Positions 51,594-60,341 of a stretch of 64,000 nucleotides of DNA are shown piece by piece. Position 1 is the first letter of the stretch; each line of letters begins with the position of its first letter. Source of the stretch: Maritalea sp049801075 (GTDB lineage: Bacteria; Pseudomonadota; Alphaproteobacteria; Rhizobiales; Devosiaceae); assembly GCF_049801075.1 (NCBI RefSeq), contig NZ_JBNAGG010000001.1:620001-684000 (forward strand), written 5' to 3'. Made by a program: the position numbers and the translations under genes. The notes under the pieces were generated by a model. It ran no database searches, was not told where the DNA came from, and worked only from the letters and a program-made list of their open reading frames with translations.

Positions 51594-53083
51594 CCCAGAA
51601 CACCACACTTTTAGAACTAGAGGGTATCACCAAAACGTTCCCCGGCGTCAAAGCGCTCGACAATGTGAACTTGGATGTGAAGCAAGGCGAAGTGCTGGCC
51701 CTCGTGGGCGAGAACGGCGCTGGCAAATCCACATTGATGAAAGTGCTTGCAGGGTTGCACACGGCGGAGCAAGGCAGCATCAAATATTTGGGCAAAGAGA
51801 TGCAAGTTCATTCGCCGCTAGATGCGCGGATGAAAGGGATCTTGCTGATCCATCAGGAACTCTCCTTATCCCCAGAGCTGTCGGTGGCAGAAAATATCTA
51901 TCTGGGTGCATGGCCAACCAATAGTTTTGGCGTGTTGCAAAAGCGTAAGTTGCGCAATCAAACGCAGCAGGCGTTGGATGCGCTTGGCTGTGACTTTGGT
52001 CCAGATGAACGTGTTGGCCAGCTGTCCATCGCGCGCCAGCAAATGGTAGAGATTGCACGTGCTCAGGCGTTCAACGCCAATATTGTGATTTTTGACGAGC
52101 CCACCGCCTCTCTTACGGACAATGAAAAAGCCCAGCTATTCGAGACCATTGAGGATCTACGTTCGCGCGGCAAAGGCATCATCTATATTTCTCATAAGAT
52201 GGATGAGATCTTTGAAATCACTGATCGCATTACCATTTTGCGTGATGGCCAGGTGCAAGGCACTAAAATCACCGCGGATACAAGTGTTGATGAAATCACG
52301 CGGGCCATGATTGGCCGCGACCTCGACACTTATTTCCACCGTGCCAAAGAGGTATTTGGTGGTGACGTGCTGGAAGTTGAAGATTTGAGTGCCGATGGCC
52401 TGTTCAACGATGTTAGCTTTTCAGTCAAGTCGGGCGAAGTGCTCGGGCTTTACGGTTTGGTGGGCGCTGGCCGATCAGAGGTGGTTGAGACCATTTTCGG
52501 CATCCGCAAAGCCCAAAGCGGGAAGATTAAGTGGAAGGGTCGAGAGATTCCGCACCCTACACCAGCTGATGCCATTGAACTTGGCATCGCGTTGGTCCCT
52601 GAAAGTCGAAAAGAGCAAGGTCTCGTGTTGGGCATGGGTGGGCGTGAAAATATCACGCTGCCGCATCTTCAATACTTTTCGAATCTGAGTGTCATTTCAA
52701 AAGAAAAAGAACTCGAAACCTACCAACAGTTTCAACAGGCGCTTGATATTAAGACCACAGGCCCAGAGCAGCCGGTTGCCAAACTATCAGGTGGCAATCA
52801 GCAGAAATTCGTTTTGGCAAAATGGCTATGTTCAAGCCCCAACCTTATCATTCTGGATGAGCCCACACGCGGCATTGATGTTGGATCAAAATCGTCTATT
52901 CACGAGCTGATCGCCGAGCTGGCAGAGCAAGGCTTGGCGGTGATCGTTATCTCTTCGGAAATGCCGGAAGTGTTGGGCGTTAGCCACCGCGTGCTCGCCA
53001 TGGCAAATGGCAAAATTGTCGGCAGCTTTTCAGGACAAAGCCAAACGGAAGAAAATCTAATTTCTGCTGTCTCCCAAACCTAA
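51590..53083 (+). CDS. Sugar ABC transporter ATPase, tandem domains
   Basis: The 497-residue protein has two ABC domains: Walker A GENGAGKSTLMK with signature region LSIARQQMVEIARA, and the degenerate GLVGAGRSEVVE with LSGGNQQKFVLAKWL. The start overlaps the permease 2 stop (ATGA). It powers the 48.4-53.1 kb importer. Confidence 0.93.
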   Translation: MTQNTTLLELEGITKTFPGVKALDNVNLDVKQGEVLALVGENGAGKSTLMKVLAGLHTAEQGSIKYLGKEMQVHSPLDARMKGILLIHQELSLSPELSVAENIYLGAWPTNSFGVLQKRKLRNQTQQALDALGCDFGPDERVGQLSIARQQMVEIARAQAFNANIVIFDEPTASLTDNEKAQLFETIEDLRSRGKGIIYISHKMDEIFEITDRITILRDGQVQGTKITADTSVDEITRAMIGRDLDTYFHRAKEVFGGDVLEVEDLSADGLFNDVSFSVKSGEVLGLYGLVGAGRSEVVETIFGIRKAQSGKIKWKGREIPHPTPADAIELGIALVPESRKEQGLVLGMGGRENITLPHLQYFSNLSVISKEKELETYQQFQQALDIKTTGPEQPVAKLSGGNQQKFVLAKWLCSSPNLIILDEPTRGIDVGSKSSIHELIAELAEQGLAVIVISSEMPEVLGVSHRVLAMANGKIVGSFSGQSQTEENLISAVSQT

Positions 53084-53110
53084 CCTCGCACAATCCTCTG
53101 TGTGAACTTA

Positions 53111-53145
53111 GGCGGGCAATGCTGTTGGTATTGTCCGCCCTTTTT
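53111..53145 (+). terminator. Rho-independent terminator after the sugar ABC operon
   Basis: Arms GGCGGGCAAT and ATTGTCCGCC form a 10-bp stem with one G-T pair and a nine-base loop, followed by C and five T residues. It lies 27 bases after the ATPase stop and directly before operator site 3, so the GMC gene has its own promoter. Confidence 0.88.
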
Positions 53146-53147
53146 GT

Positions 53148-53160
53148 ATCCAAAACGGAT
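53148..53160. promoter_or_regulatory. Operator site 3, ATCCA-AAA-CGGAT, before the GMC gene
   Basis: This copy has one mismatch in the right arm, but its outer bases (T and A) extend the symmetry to TATCC...GGATA. It lies 66 bases before the GMC start, right after the terminator. Confidence 0.5.
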
Positions 53161-53226
53161 AACTGGCCGATAGGCGCATTTTGGGTGAAATGTCATCATC
53201 TCCAAAAGTCATTTTTCGGAGTTTAT

Positions 53227-54828
53227 ATGTCACAATCCAGCACAAGCTATGATTTTATTGTGGTTGGCGCAGGCTCGGCAGGTTGCGTGGTCGCGGGCAG
53301 ATTGGGCGAAGCCGGGTTTAAAACTCTACTGCTCGAAGCGGGTGGCAAAGATCGCAATCCTTGGATTCACATCCCCCTTGGCTATTCACAGCTTTACGCC
53401 AATAAATCCGTCAATTGGTGCTATGAAAGCGAGCCCGAACCCTACCTCAACAATCGGCAATTGTTTCAACCCCGTGGCAAGGTTATGGGCGGCAGCGGCT
53501 CTATAAACGGCATGATCTATATGCGCGGCCAGCAAGAAGATTTTGACCATTGGCGCGATTTGGGGTGCGATGGCTGGGGCTGGTCTGACGTGTTGCCCTA
53601 TTTCAAGAAAAGTGAAGATCAAGAGCGTGGCCCTGATCAATTTCACGGTGTCGGCGGACCGCAAGCCGTATCTGATTTGAGGACTGAGCATAAGCTCGGT
53701 GAGGCGTTTCATGCGGCATCTGAAGCGCTGGGCGTGCCGCGCAATCCGGACTTTAATGGCGCAACGCAAGAAGGCACAGGCTACATACAAACCACCACCA
53801 AAAAAGGTTGGCGTCAAAGCACTGCCGGGGCATTTTTGAATGGTCCGGGCAAAGAAAATATTCACATCGTCACCCACGCGATGGTTCATCGTGTGATCAT
53901 TGAAGATGGCAAGGCTGTTGGGGTAGAATGGCAAGACCGCACAGGCCGCCAAACCGCCAAAGCAAATCGCGAAACCATCTTGTGCGGCGGTACGTTCAAT
54001 TCCCCGCAATTGCTTAAATTATCTGGCGTCGGCCCGGCAAATGAGCTTCAGGCGCACGGCATCCCTGTGAAGCACAATGTGCCCGGTGTTGGTGAAAATC
54101 TACGCGACCATTTCGGCATTGGTGCTGAATATCGGTCGCGCGAACATTCCACTGTGAACGACCTTTATAATAACCCGCTGAAGGGTGGGTTGCAGCTGTT
54201 GCGCTTTCTGTTGTTCAGAACGGGCCCATTTGCGGATAATGGCAATTATTCCAACACTTTCATCAAAAGCCAACCGCATATTGATCGGCCGGATATGATG
54301 GTCACGTTCATGGCTTGGTGCACTGATGAAGAACTCAAGCCACATCCATTTTCCGGCTTCACCATTTTGGCAGAACATATGCGACCCAAATCATGCGGGC
54401 GTGTAACTCTTTCAGGCCCGCGGTTGGAAGATCAGCCCAAAATTCAGTTTAACTTTCTCGAGCATGAGGAAGATGTTCAAGCGGCACTTGCCGGGCTTAA
54501 ATTTGGCAGAATGATCGCCGAAACTGAACCATTGTCCAGCATGGTTGAATATGAATTGTCGCCAGGTACACAGGTGCAGTCTGACGAAGAGCTTACCGCC
54601 TATTTGCGCGAAAGCGGTCTATCCCTGCTCCACCCCGTAGGCACTTGCAAAATGGGCATTGATGAGGATGCGGTTGTTGATTCACGGCTGCGCGTACATG
54701 GCATAGTCAATTTGCGTGTTGTTGACGCTTCCATCATGCCCAGCATTGTCACGGCAAACACAAATGCCGCCGCCATTATGATTGGCGAAAAAGGCGCTGC
54801 ACATATCATCGAAGATCATAAAGGGTGA
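53227..54828 (+). CDS. GMC-family FAD-dependent oxidoreductase (choline dehydrogenase-like)
   Basis: The 533-residue protein starts at the ATG at 53227 after CGGAG; the frame upstream crosses operator 3. FAD-binding FIVVGAGSAGCVVAGRL is near residue 10. GMC signature 1 region VMGGSGSINGMIYMRGQ and signature 2 GTFNSPQLLKLSGVGP are present, and the C-terminus has LHPVGTCKMG with the catalytic histidine and VTANTNAAAIMIGEK. GMC enzymes oxidise alcohol groups of choline, sugars and polyols. Neighbouring IolG-like genes suggest a polyol or sugar substrate over choline. Confidence 0.9.
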   Translation: MSQSSTSYDFIVVGAGSAGCVVAGRLGEAGFKTLLLEAGGKDRNPWIHIPLGYSQLYANKSVNWCYESEPEPYLNNRQLFQPRGKVMGGSGSINGMIYMRGQQEDFDHWRDLGCDGWGWSDVLPYFKKSEDQERGPDQFHGVGGPQAVSDLRTEHKLGEAFHAASEALGVPRNPDFNGATQEGTGYIQTTTKKGWRQSTAGAFLNGPGKENIHIVTHAMVHRVIIEDGKAVGVEWQDRTGRQTAKANRETILCGGTFNSPQLLKLSGVGPANELQAHGIPVKHNVPGVGENLRDHFGIGAEYRSREHSTVNDLYNNPLKGGLQLLRFLLFRTGPFADNGNYSNTFIKSQPHIDRPDMMVTFMAWCTDEELKPHPFSGFTILAEHMRPKSCGRVTLSGPRLEDQPKIQFNFLEHEEDVQAALAGLKFGRMIAETEPLSSMVEYELSPGTQVQSDEELTAYLRESGLSLLHPVGTCKMGIDEDAVVDSRLRVHGIVNLRVVDASIMPSIVTANTNAAAIMIGEKGAAHIIEDHKG

Positions 54829-54836
54829 ATTGAACC

Positions 54837-55838
54837 ATGCTGAATATTGCACTTTTGGGCAGCGGCAGAATGGCCCATGTGTATGGACCCAAAATCAATG
54901 CGCATCCGCATATGAAGTTGGCCGCTATTTTCAATCCACGCTTATCGTCTGCGCAAAAAGTAGCGGCTCAATATGGCGGCCGCGCTGAAGATTCCTTGGA
55001 CGACCTTTTGGCGGCACCAGACATTGATGCGGTTGTGATCGCCACGCCGACCAACACCCATTTGGAATATATCGCGGCCTGCGCCAAAGCAGGTAAGCCA
55101 ATCTATTGCGAGAAGCCGCTGGATCTAAATCTCGAGCGGGTTGATCATTGTTTGGATATGCTCGCAACGCATCGCGTTCCCTTCATGTTGGGCTTTAACC
55201 GTCGGTTTGACCCGGACGTCGCCGCGTTGAAAGAAGCCGTGGATGCGGGTGACATTGGTGCGCTCACCTTTTTGATGAGCTGGAGCCGAGAGCCAGCACC
55301 ACCGCCCATTCAATATGTAAGACAGTCCGGGGGCTATTTTGTTGATGGAACGATTCATGACATTGACCTAATGTGTTGGATTACAAACGAAAATCCTTCA
55401 GAGGTGTTCGCCGCTGGCAGTTGTCTTTTCGATCCTGAAATCGGCGCGGAAGGTGATTTCGATGCCACAATGACAACATTAAAAATGCCGTCGAGCTGCA
55501 TTGTGCACATCAATAACAGCCGCAAATGCGCTTATGGTTTTGATCAACGAATTGAAGCCTTCGGTCGCGATGGCATGTTGCAAACGCAAAATCATCGAGA
55601 TCAAAACCTTATCCGCTCCACCCAAGATGTTACCCAGGCGAAAGCACCGTTAAAGCACTTCTTCTTGGAGCGCTATGATGCCTCCTTCGGACATGCGCTT
55701 GATGCGTTCTATCAGTCCATTATGGCTGACGCGGCCCCCTCGCCCTCGGCATCGGATGGTCGCAACGCCTTGGCCATCGCACTGGCATGCACCCATTCGG
55801 CAAAAACCGGCGAAACCGTCAAACCTGAATATATTTAA
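54837..55838 (+). CDS. Gfo/Idh/MocA dehydrogenase, inositol 2-dehydrogenase-like
   Basis: The 333-residue protein has an N-terminal NAD-binding domain (IALLGSGRMAHVYGPKI), the EKP motif in the form CEKPLDLNLERVDH usual in IolG proteins, and VDGTIHDIDLMCW with catalytic Asp and His. It should oxidise a hydroxyl of a cyclitol or sugar to a ketone with NAD. No other iol genes are present, so myo-inositol itself is not certain. Eight bases after the GMC gene. Confidence 0.87.
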   Translation: MLNIALLGSGRMAHVYGPKINAHPHMKLAAIFNPRLSSAQKVAAQYGGRAEDSLDDLLAAPDIDAVVIATPTNTHLEYIAACAKAGKPIYCEKPLDLNLERVDHCLDMLATHRVPFMLGFNRRFDPDVAALKEAVDAGDIGALTFLMSWSREPAPPPIQYVRQSGGYFVDGTIHDIDLMCWITNENPSEVFAAGSCLFDPEIGAEGDFDATMTTLKMPSSCIVHINNSRKCAYGFDQRIEAFGRDGMLQTQNHRDQNLIRSTQDVTQAKAPLKHFFLERYDASFGHALDAFYQSIMADAAPSPSASDGRNALAIALACTHSAKTGETVKPEYI

Positions 55839-55849
55839 AAGGGGCATTT

Positions 55850-56968
55850 ATGTCTGAAAAACAACCTGTCGGCATCGGTTTGGTCGGAAGTGGATTTATG
55901 GGGCGGTGTCATGCCAATGCATTTCGTTCCGTTTCCGGGCTTTTTGATTTGTCGGTAACCCCGATGCCCGTCATGCTGGCCGATGCAACCTACGAACTGG
56001 CGGAGCAAAGTGCGCAACAGCTTGGCTATAAGCGGTCCACTGGCGATTGGACAGAGCTTTGTCACGACCCTGACGTCGATATTGTGGCGGTCACCGCGCC
56101 CAACGCGTTGCACGAGCCGATCGTTATGGAAGCGCTTCAAGCCGGCAAAGCGGTTTATTGCGAAAAACCGCTTTCCACCACGCTGGAAAGTGCGCAGCGC
56201 ATGGCAAAAGCCGCGCGAGATGCCAACGCTCTCACCTTGGTCGGTTTCAACTTTCTGCGCAATCCGTTGATTGCCTTTGCAAAACAGATGGTTGAGTCCG
56301 GTGAATTGGGTGAAATTGTCAATTTCCGGGGCCGACATGCGGAAAACTATATGTGCGATCCCTCAACGCCACATTCGTTTCGCACGGCAATTGATGGCGG
56401 CGGTGCCTTGGCGGACATTGGTAGTCACATCATTTCCATGTCGCGGTATCTGCTCGGCGATTTTGCTGCGGTTTCCGCCCAATGCAAAACCATCCACAAA
56501 GAACGGCCAGTGGCCGCTGGTTCGAACGAGCTTAAGTCTGTCGAAGTTGATGACATTACAAATGCAGTCATTAGCTTTAAAAGCGGCGCGAGCGGTACAA
56601 TTGAAGCCAACTGGGCGGCCAGTGGCAGAACGATGGATTTATCATTCGAAATCACAGGCACAAAAGGCGCAATTTCATTCTCACAAGAACGCATGAATGA
56701 GTTACTCGTCACGTCCAGTGATCCAAAACGATCTGGCTTCACCAAAATCGAAAGTGGCCCGCAGCATTATCCCTACGGAAATTTTTGCCCTGCCCCCGGT
56801 CATCACCTTGGGTTTAACGACCTAAAAGTCATCGAAGTTGCAGAGCTGTTGCAGGCCTACGCTAACAACGCATTTTGCCAGACCGATTTTGACGAAGCTG
56901 TTGAAGTTCAACGCATTGTTGACGCCATGCAGCAATCATCAGGTGAACACGCAATGATCGCCATTTAA
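55850..56968 (+). CDS. Gfo/Idh/MocA family dehydrogenase
   Basis: The 372-residue protein has GIGLVGSGFMGRCHANAF for NAD binding, VYCEKPLSTTLESA with the EKP lysine, and ALADIGSHIISMSRYLLG with the catalytic D-x3-H. It is longer than its neighbour and from a different branch, so a two-step oxidation and reduction (epimerisation of one hydroxyl) by the pair is plausible. Ends inside a hairpin shared with the convergent E2 gene. Confidence 0.87.
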   Translation: MSEKQPVGIGLVGSGFMGRCHANAFRSVSGLFDLSVTPMPVMLADATYELAEQSAQQLGYKRSTGDWTELCHDPDVDIVAVTAPNALHEPIVMEALQAGKAVYCEKPLSTTLESAQRMAKAARDANALTLVGFNFLRNPLIAFAKQMVESGELGEIVNFRGRHAENYMCDPSTPHSFRTAIDGGGALADIGSHIISMSRYLLGDFAAVSAQCKTIHKERPVAAGSNELKSVEVDDITNAVISFKSGASGTIEANWAASGRTMDLSFEITGTKGAISFSQERMNELLVTSSDPKRSGFTKIESGPQHYPYGNFCPAPGHHLGFNDLKVIEVAELLQAYANNAFCQTDFDEAVEVQRIVDAMQQSSGEHAMIAI

Positions 56969-56991
56969 GAAGACTACGTCAGTAGTCTTCT
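56968..56991. terminator. Hairpin spanning both stop codons of convergent genes
   Basis: AGAAGACTAC-GTCA-GTAGTCTTCT is a perfect 10-bp stem. It begins at the last base of the dehydrogenase stop and covers the last codons and stop of the convergent E2 gene. No T-run follows on either strand, so it is a possible bidirectional stop or RNA-end protector, not a classical terminator. Confidence 0.5.
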
Positions 56992-57870
56992 AGGCCCCTC
57001 CAATAGATTGGCGAAATGCACCATAAAGCGAGCTGCGTCTGCGCCATTGATCACGCGGTGATCATAGCTCAGGTCCAATGGCACCATTTTTGCGGGCTGC
57101 CAGCGTTTACCGTCCCATTTGGGTTTAGTTTCAGTACGGCTAATGCCTAAAATCGCAACTTGTGGCGGGTTCACAATCGGGGTGAACCCTACCCCGCCAA
57201 TACCGCCCAGATTGGAAATCGTGATGGATGCGCCGCCCATTTCTTCGGGGCGGACTTTGCGCTGTTGCGCGCGTTTAGCCAAATCATTAAGTTCGGCACC
57301 CACTTGCAACAAGCCTTTTTTGTCGACATCGCGGATCACCGGCACCATCAAGCCATACGGCGTATCCACGGCCACGCCGATATGCACATATTGCTTGAGG
57401 TAAAGCGTTTTGCCGTCAGGGGACAATGAGGCATTGAAGCGGGGAAAGGCGCGCAATGATTGGGCCAAGGCTTTGAGGTGAAAAGCGAGTGTTGTCAGCT
57501 TCGCGCCCTTGGCCACTAGCTCGGGCTTCAACGCAGCACGAAAGGCTTCGATTTCGCCAATATTCGCCTCTTCATGGTGGGTGACTTGCGGGATCATCGC
57601 GTTGGCAGCGGCCAAGTTTTGCGCTGACACTTGGGCAAAGCGCGACATTGGCTCTTCAGTCACTTCACCATAGGCGCTGTGATCCACATCCCAATATTGG
57701 ACGTGGCTGGCGTCTGTGGCCGCAGCGGCAGGCGTGCCGCCGCCCCGCAAGTGATTGTCCACGTCCTCACGGCCGATCAATTCTCGGCCCGTTTGGCGGG
57801 CCAGTTGGTCCAGATCGACACCGTGTTTGCCCGCATAGGAGCGGACTGATGGGCTTGCCACAAAGCTCAT
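56974..57870 (-). CDS. 2-oxoacid dehydrogenase E2 acyltransferase lacking a lipoyl domain
   Basis: The 298-residue protein starts at the ATG at 57870, two bases after the ALDH stop. A peripheral-subunit-binding domain (about 5-42: ASPSVRSYAGKHGVDLDQLA) is followed by a linker and the catalytic domain (about 75-298) with PRFNASLSPDGKTLYLKQYV, VDTPYGLMVPVIRDVDKKGL and the active-site SYDHRVINGADAARF. The H-R-V-I-N-G form is seen in E2p enzymes. No lipoyl domain is present; that function is encoded separately at 59313-60341. Catalysis therefore needs the lipoyl arm of the partner. Confidence 0.88.
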   Translation of the reverse strand: MSFVASPSVRSYAGKHGVDLDQLARQTGRELIGREDVDNHLRGGGTPAAAATDASHVQYWDVDHSAYGEVTEEPMSRFAQVSAQNLAAANAMIPQVTHHEEANIGEIEAFRAALKPELVAKGAKLTTLAFHLKALAQSLRAFPRFNASLSPDGKTLYLKQYVHIGVAVDTPYGLMVPVIRDVDKKGLLQVGAELNDLAKRAQQRKVRPEEMGGASITISNLGGIGGVGFTPIVNPPQVAILGISRTETKPKWDGKRWQPAKMVPLDLSYDHRVINGADAARFMVHFANLLEGPRRLLT

Positions 57871-57871
57871 A

Positions 57872-59302
57872 TCACCATTCCGCTGAGATATATTGGGTTT
57901 CCATGAATTCAAGGATGCCTTCATGTCCGCCTTCACGGCCCAGTCCGGATTGTTTCACCCCGCCAAAGGGGGCCGCCGGATCTGACACAAGGCCCCGGTT
58001 CAGCCCGACCATGCCATATTCCAAGCGCTCACACACTTGCATGGCACGTTTCATATCCTCGGAAAACACATAGGCCACGAGCCCATATTCCGTATCATTG
58101 GCGCGGCGGATTACATCGTCTTGATCGGTGAAGGTTTGAATGGCGGCAACGGGGCCAAAGATCTCGTCATGCACACATTCTGCCGTTTCCGGCACATTGG
58201 TCATCACGGTAGGTGGATAGAAATAGCCCTTTTCATTGGGCACATGGCCGCCAATTTCGATCTTGGCGCCTTTGGCCACTGCATCTTCAACAAAGGCGGC
58301 GACTTTATCGCGGGTGTCTGCATTGACCAGTGGCCCGACATCCACGCTTTCGTCCAGCCCGTTGCCCATTTTCAGCGCGCCCATCGCCGCAGAGAATTTC
58401 TCTACAAATGCACGCTCCACTTTTTCATGCACATAAATGCGGTTTGCTGCCGTGCAGGCTTCGCCCAGATTGCGCATTTTGGCCAGCATCGCCCCTTCAA
58501 CCGCTTTGTCGATGTCTGCATCGTCAAAAACGATCAGCGGCGCATTGCCGCCCAGCTCCATCGCAGGCTTCAGGATTTGGTCCGCCGCACTCTTCAACAA
58601 TTTACGCCCCACGCCGGTTGATCCGGTGAACGAAATCACGCGGACGCGTGGATCGTGCAGCATATGGTCTACCACTTCGCGTGTTTTCTTGGTGGGCAAC
58701 ACATTCACCATGCCTTTGGGCACGCCTGCCTCTTCCAGCAACGGCATCAGGGCCAGCATGGTCAATGGCGTTTCGGATGCGGGCTTGATGATCACCGGGC
58801 AACCTGCAGCCAGCGCAGGCGCGATTTTACGTGTGCCCATCGCCGCAGGGTAATTCCAAGGCGTCACCAAAACGGCAATGCCCGCGGGTTTGTGCTGCAC
58901 AACAATGCGCGCGCCTGAAGCGGGAGCATGGGTGATGAGCCCATCGGTACGCACCGATTCTTCGGAAAACCAGCGGAAAAACTCTGCTGCATAGGAGGCC
59001 TCTCCCGTTGCATCATTGCCAGCTTTTCCGTTCTCCAATGTGATCAATCGCGCGAAATGATCGAGACGCTCGTTCATAAGTTCCCAGGCTTTGCGCAAGA
59101 TTTCGGCGCGCTCGCGCGGTGTTTTCTTGTTCCAGATCGGCATCGCCTGCGCCGCTGCATCCAACGCCGCGTCTGCATCAGCTATTTCGGCAGAGGCCAC
59201 ACTGGCCAGCGCATCCTCAGTTGCCGGATTGACAACCTCAAACCGCTCGCCTGCCGCGCCTTCGACCCATTCGCCATTGATGTATAGATTTGTGTGGTCC
59301 AT
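57872..59302 (-). CDS. Aldehyde dehydrogenase, succinate-semialdehyde dehydrogenase-like
   Basis: The 476-residue protein starts at the ATG at 59302. ALDH marks are TPWNYPAAMGTRKIAPALAAG, FTGSTGVGRKL, catalytic glutamate in MELGGNAPLIVFDDADI and catalytic cysteine in NLGEACTAANRIYVH. The GabD/SSADH branch fits this pattern. It is located between two E2 genes, which is unusual; it may oxidise an aldehyde made by the same pathway. Confidence 0.88.
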   Translation of the reverse strand: MDHTNLYINGEWVEGAAGERFEVVNPATEDALASVASAEIADADAALDAAAQAMPIWNKKTPRERAEILRKAWELMNERLDHFARLITLENGKAGNDATGEASYAAEFFRWFSEESVRTDGLITHAPASGARIVVQHKPAGIAVLVTPWNYPAAMGTRKIAPALAAGCPVIIKPASETPLTMLALMPLLEEAGVPKGMVNVLPTKKTREVVDHMLHDPRVRVISFTGSTGVGRKLLKSAADQILKPAMELGGNAPLIVFDDADIDKAVEGAMLAKMRNLGEACTAANRIYVHEKVERAFVEKFSAAMGALKMGNGLDESVDVGPLVNADTRDKVAAFVEDAVAKGAKIEIGGHVPNEKGYFYPPTVMTNVPETAECVHDEIFGPVAAIQTFTDQDDVIRRANDTEYGLVAYVFSEDMKRAMQVCERLEYGMVGLNRGLVSDPAAPFGGVKQSGLGREGGHEGILEFMETQYISAEW

Positions 59303-59312
59303 TTTGTATTCC

Positions 59313-60341
59313 TTAGAGCAAATGCCGCAATGGCTCATTCAAGCGCGCTGTAAACTCGGCCACAAATTGAATGGCCTGATCGTCGCTTAGCTGGTCTGAT
59401 TGATAAGCAAGCGACACCACCAACGCCTTTTTTGATCGGGCAATGGTCAGCGTTGGACAAACAGCAGCGCTGGTCTGCACCATGTCGATCGCGGTCTCTG
59501 TCAGATCACGCAGAATAAAATCCGGTGCCGCGTCGCTTTCGCTTGAGGCAATCTCCACCAGTTTGCGACGGTCCGCATTCAAATAGGGGACATAGCCGCC
59601 CGCTTCGCTGGACAGTACGCAAACATCATTGTCGGTCGCTTCAAGCGCCGCCCGAAAAGCGCTGGTGGCAAAGCCGAGCCAGATCAAGCCATCTTCAATA
59701 TCTGTCTGATGATCAGCCTTGAGCCAAGCCTTAAACGCTTCAACTTTCTTGCGCGGCACTGAGGCACCAATATGGAAAGTTTGGGCCCCAGATGCCGCCG
59801 CACTTGCACCAACGGCTTGCGCTTCACGCAGTTGTTCCAAATCCTTTACATGATAAGGCTGCGGCACGCCTTTTGCCGCCAATTGTGCGATGTCTAGACC
59901 TTCTTCATAAGCCAGTTTTTTGGCTTTCGGTGACGCCAGGATTTTGTCGCCAGCATCAGCGGAAGAAACATTGACCTGTTTGGCTGGCGCGGGTTCAGGC
60001 TTCGGCGCTTCAACTTGAGCTTTTGGCGTCTCTTGCGCAGGTGCTGCCTCTTCTTTCGCCGCAGTTGCTTTTGGTTTTGCTCCGCCTTCCACAACTTCAT
60101 CGGCACTTTCAGAGATATAGGCCACCACATCGCCAACGGGCACATCGTCGCCGGCCGCGGCCCGAACATTGGTCAAAAAGCCTGACGCTTCCGCTTCCAC
60201 TTCCATGGTCGCCTTGTCGGTTTCCACTTCCATGATGGCATCACCGATGCTGATTTCATCGCCTTCATTTTTGAGCCAAGACACGATCAGTCCCGTGTCC
60301 TGCGCCATGCCCAGGGCAGGCATAATCACTTCATGCGCCAT
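59313..60341 (-). CDS. Lipoyl-carrying E2-like protein with a degenerate acyltransferase domain
   Basis: The 342-residue protein has a lipoyl domain (1-80) with the lipoylated lysine in EVETDKATMEVEA (Lys43), an Ala/Pro/Lys-rich swinging linker (about 90-125), a peripheral-subunit-binding domain (about 131-168: ASPKAKKLAYEEGLDIAQLA) and a C-terminal domain of E2 length. That domain lacks the catalytic histidine motif: the place of DHRVING reads like QSDQLSD. It should carry acyl groups but not form acyl-CoA. Overlaps the E1 beta stop by 11 bases. Confidence 0.85.
   Translation of the reverse strand: MAHEVIMPALGMAQDTGLIVSWLKNEGDEISIGDAIMEVETDKATMEVEAEASGFLTNVRAAAGDDVPVGDVVAYISESADEVVEGGAKPKATAAKEEAAPAQETPKAQVEAPKPEPAPAKQVNVSSADAGDKILASPKAKKLAYEEGLDIAQLAAKGVPQPYHVKDLEQLREAQAVGASAAASGAQTFHIGASVPRKKVEAFKAWLKADHQTDIEDGLIWLGFATSAFRAALEATDNDVCVLSSEAGGYVPYLNADRRKLVEIASSESDAAPDFILRDLTETAIDMVQTSAAVCPTLTIARSKKALVVSLAYQSDQLSDDQAIQFVAEFTARLNEPLRHLL

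Noticed and set aside
53119..54828. GMC gene starting at 53119
   Set aside because: That start lies in the terminator stem and the frame passes through operator 3; the ATG at 53227 has a ribosome-binding site and begins the FAD domain.
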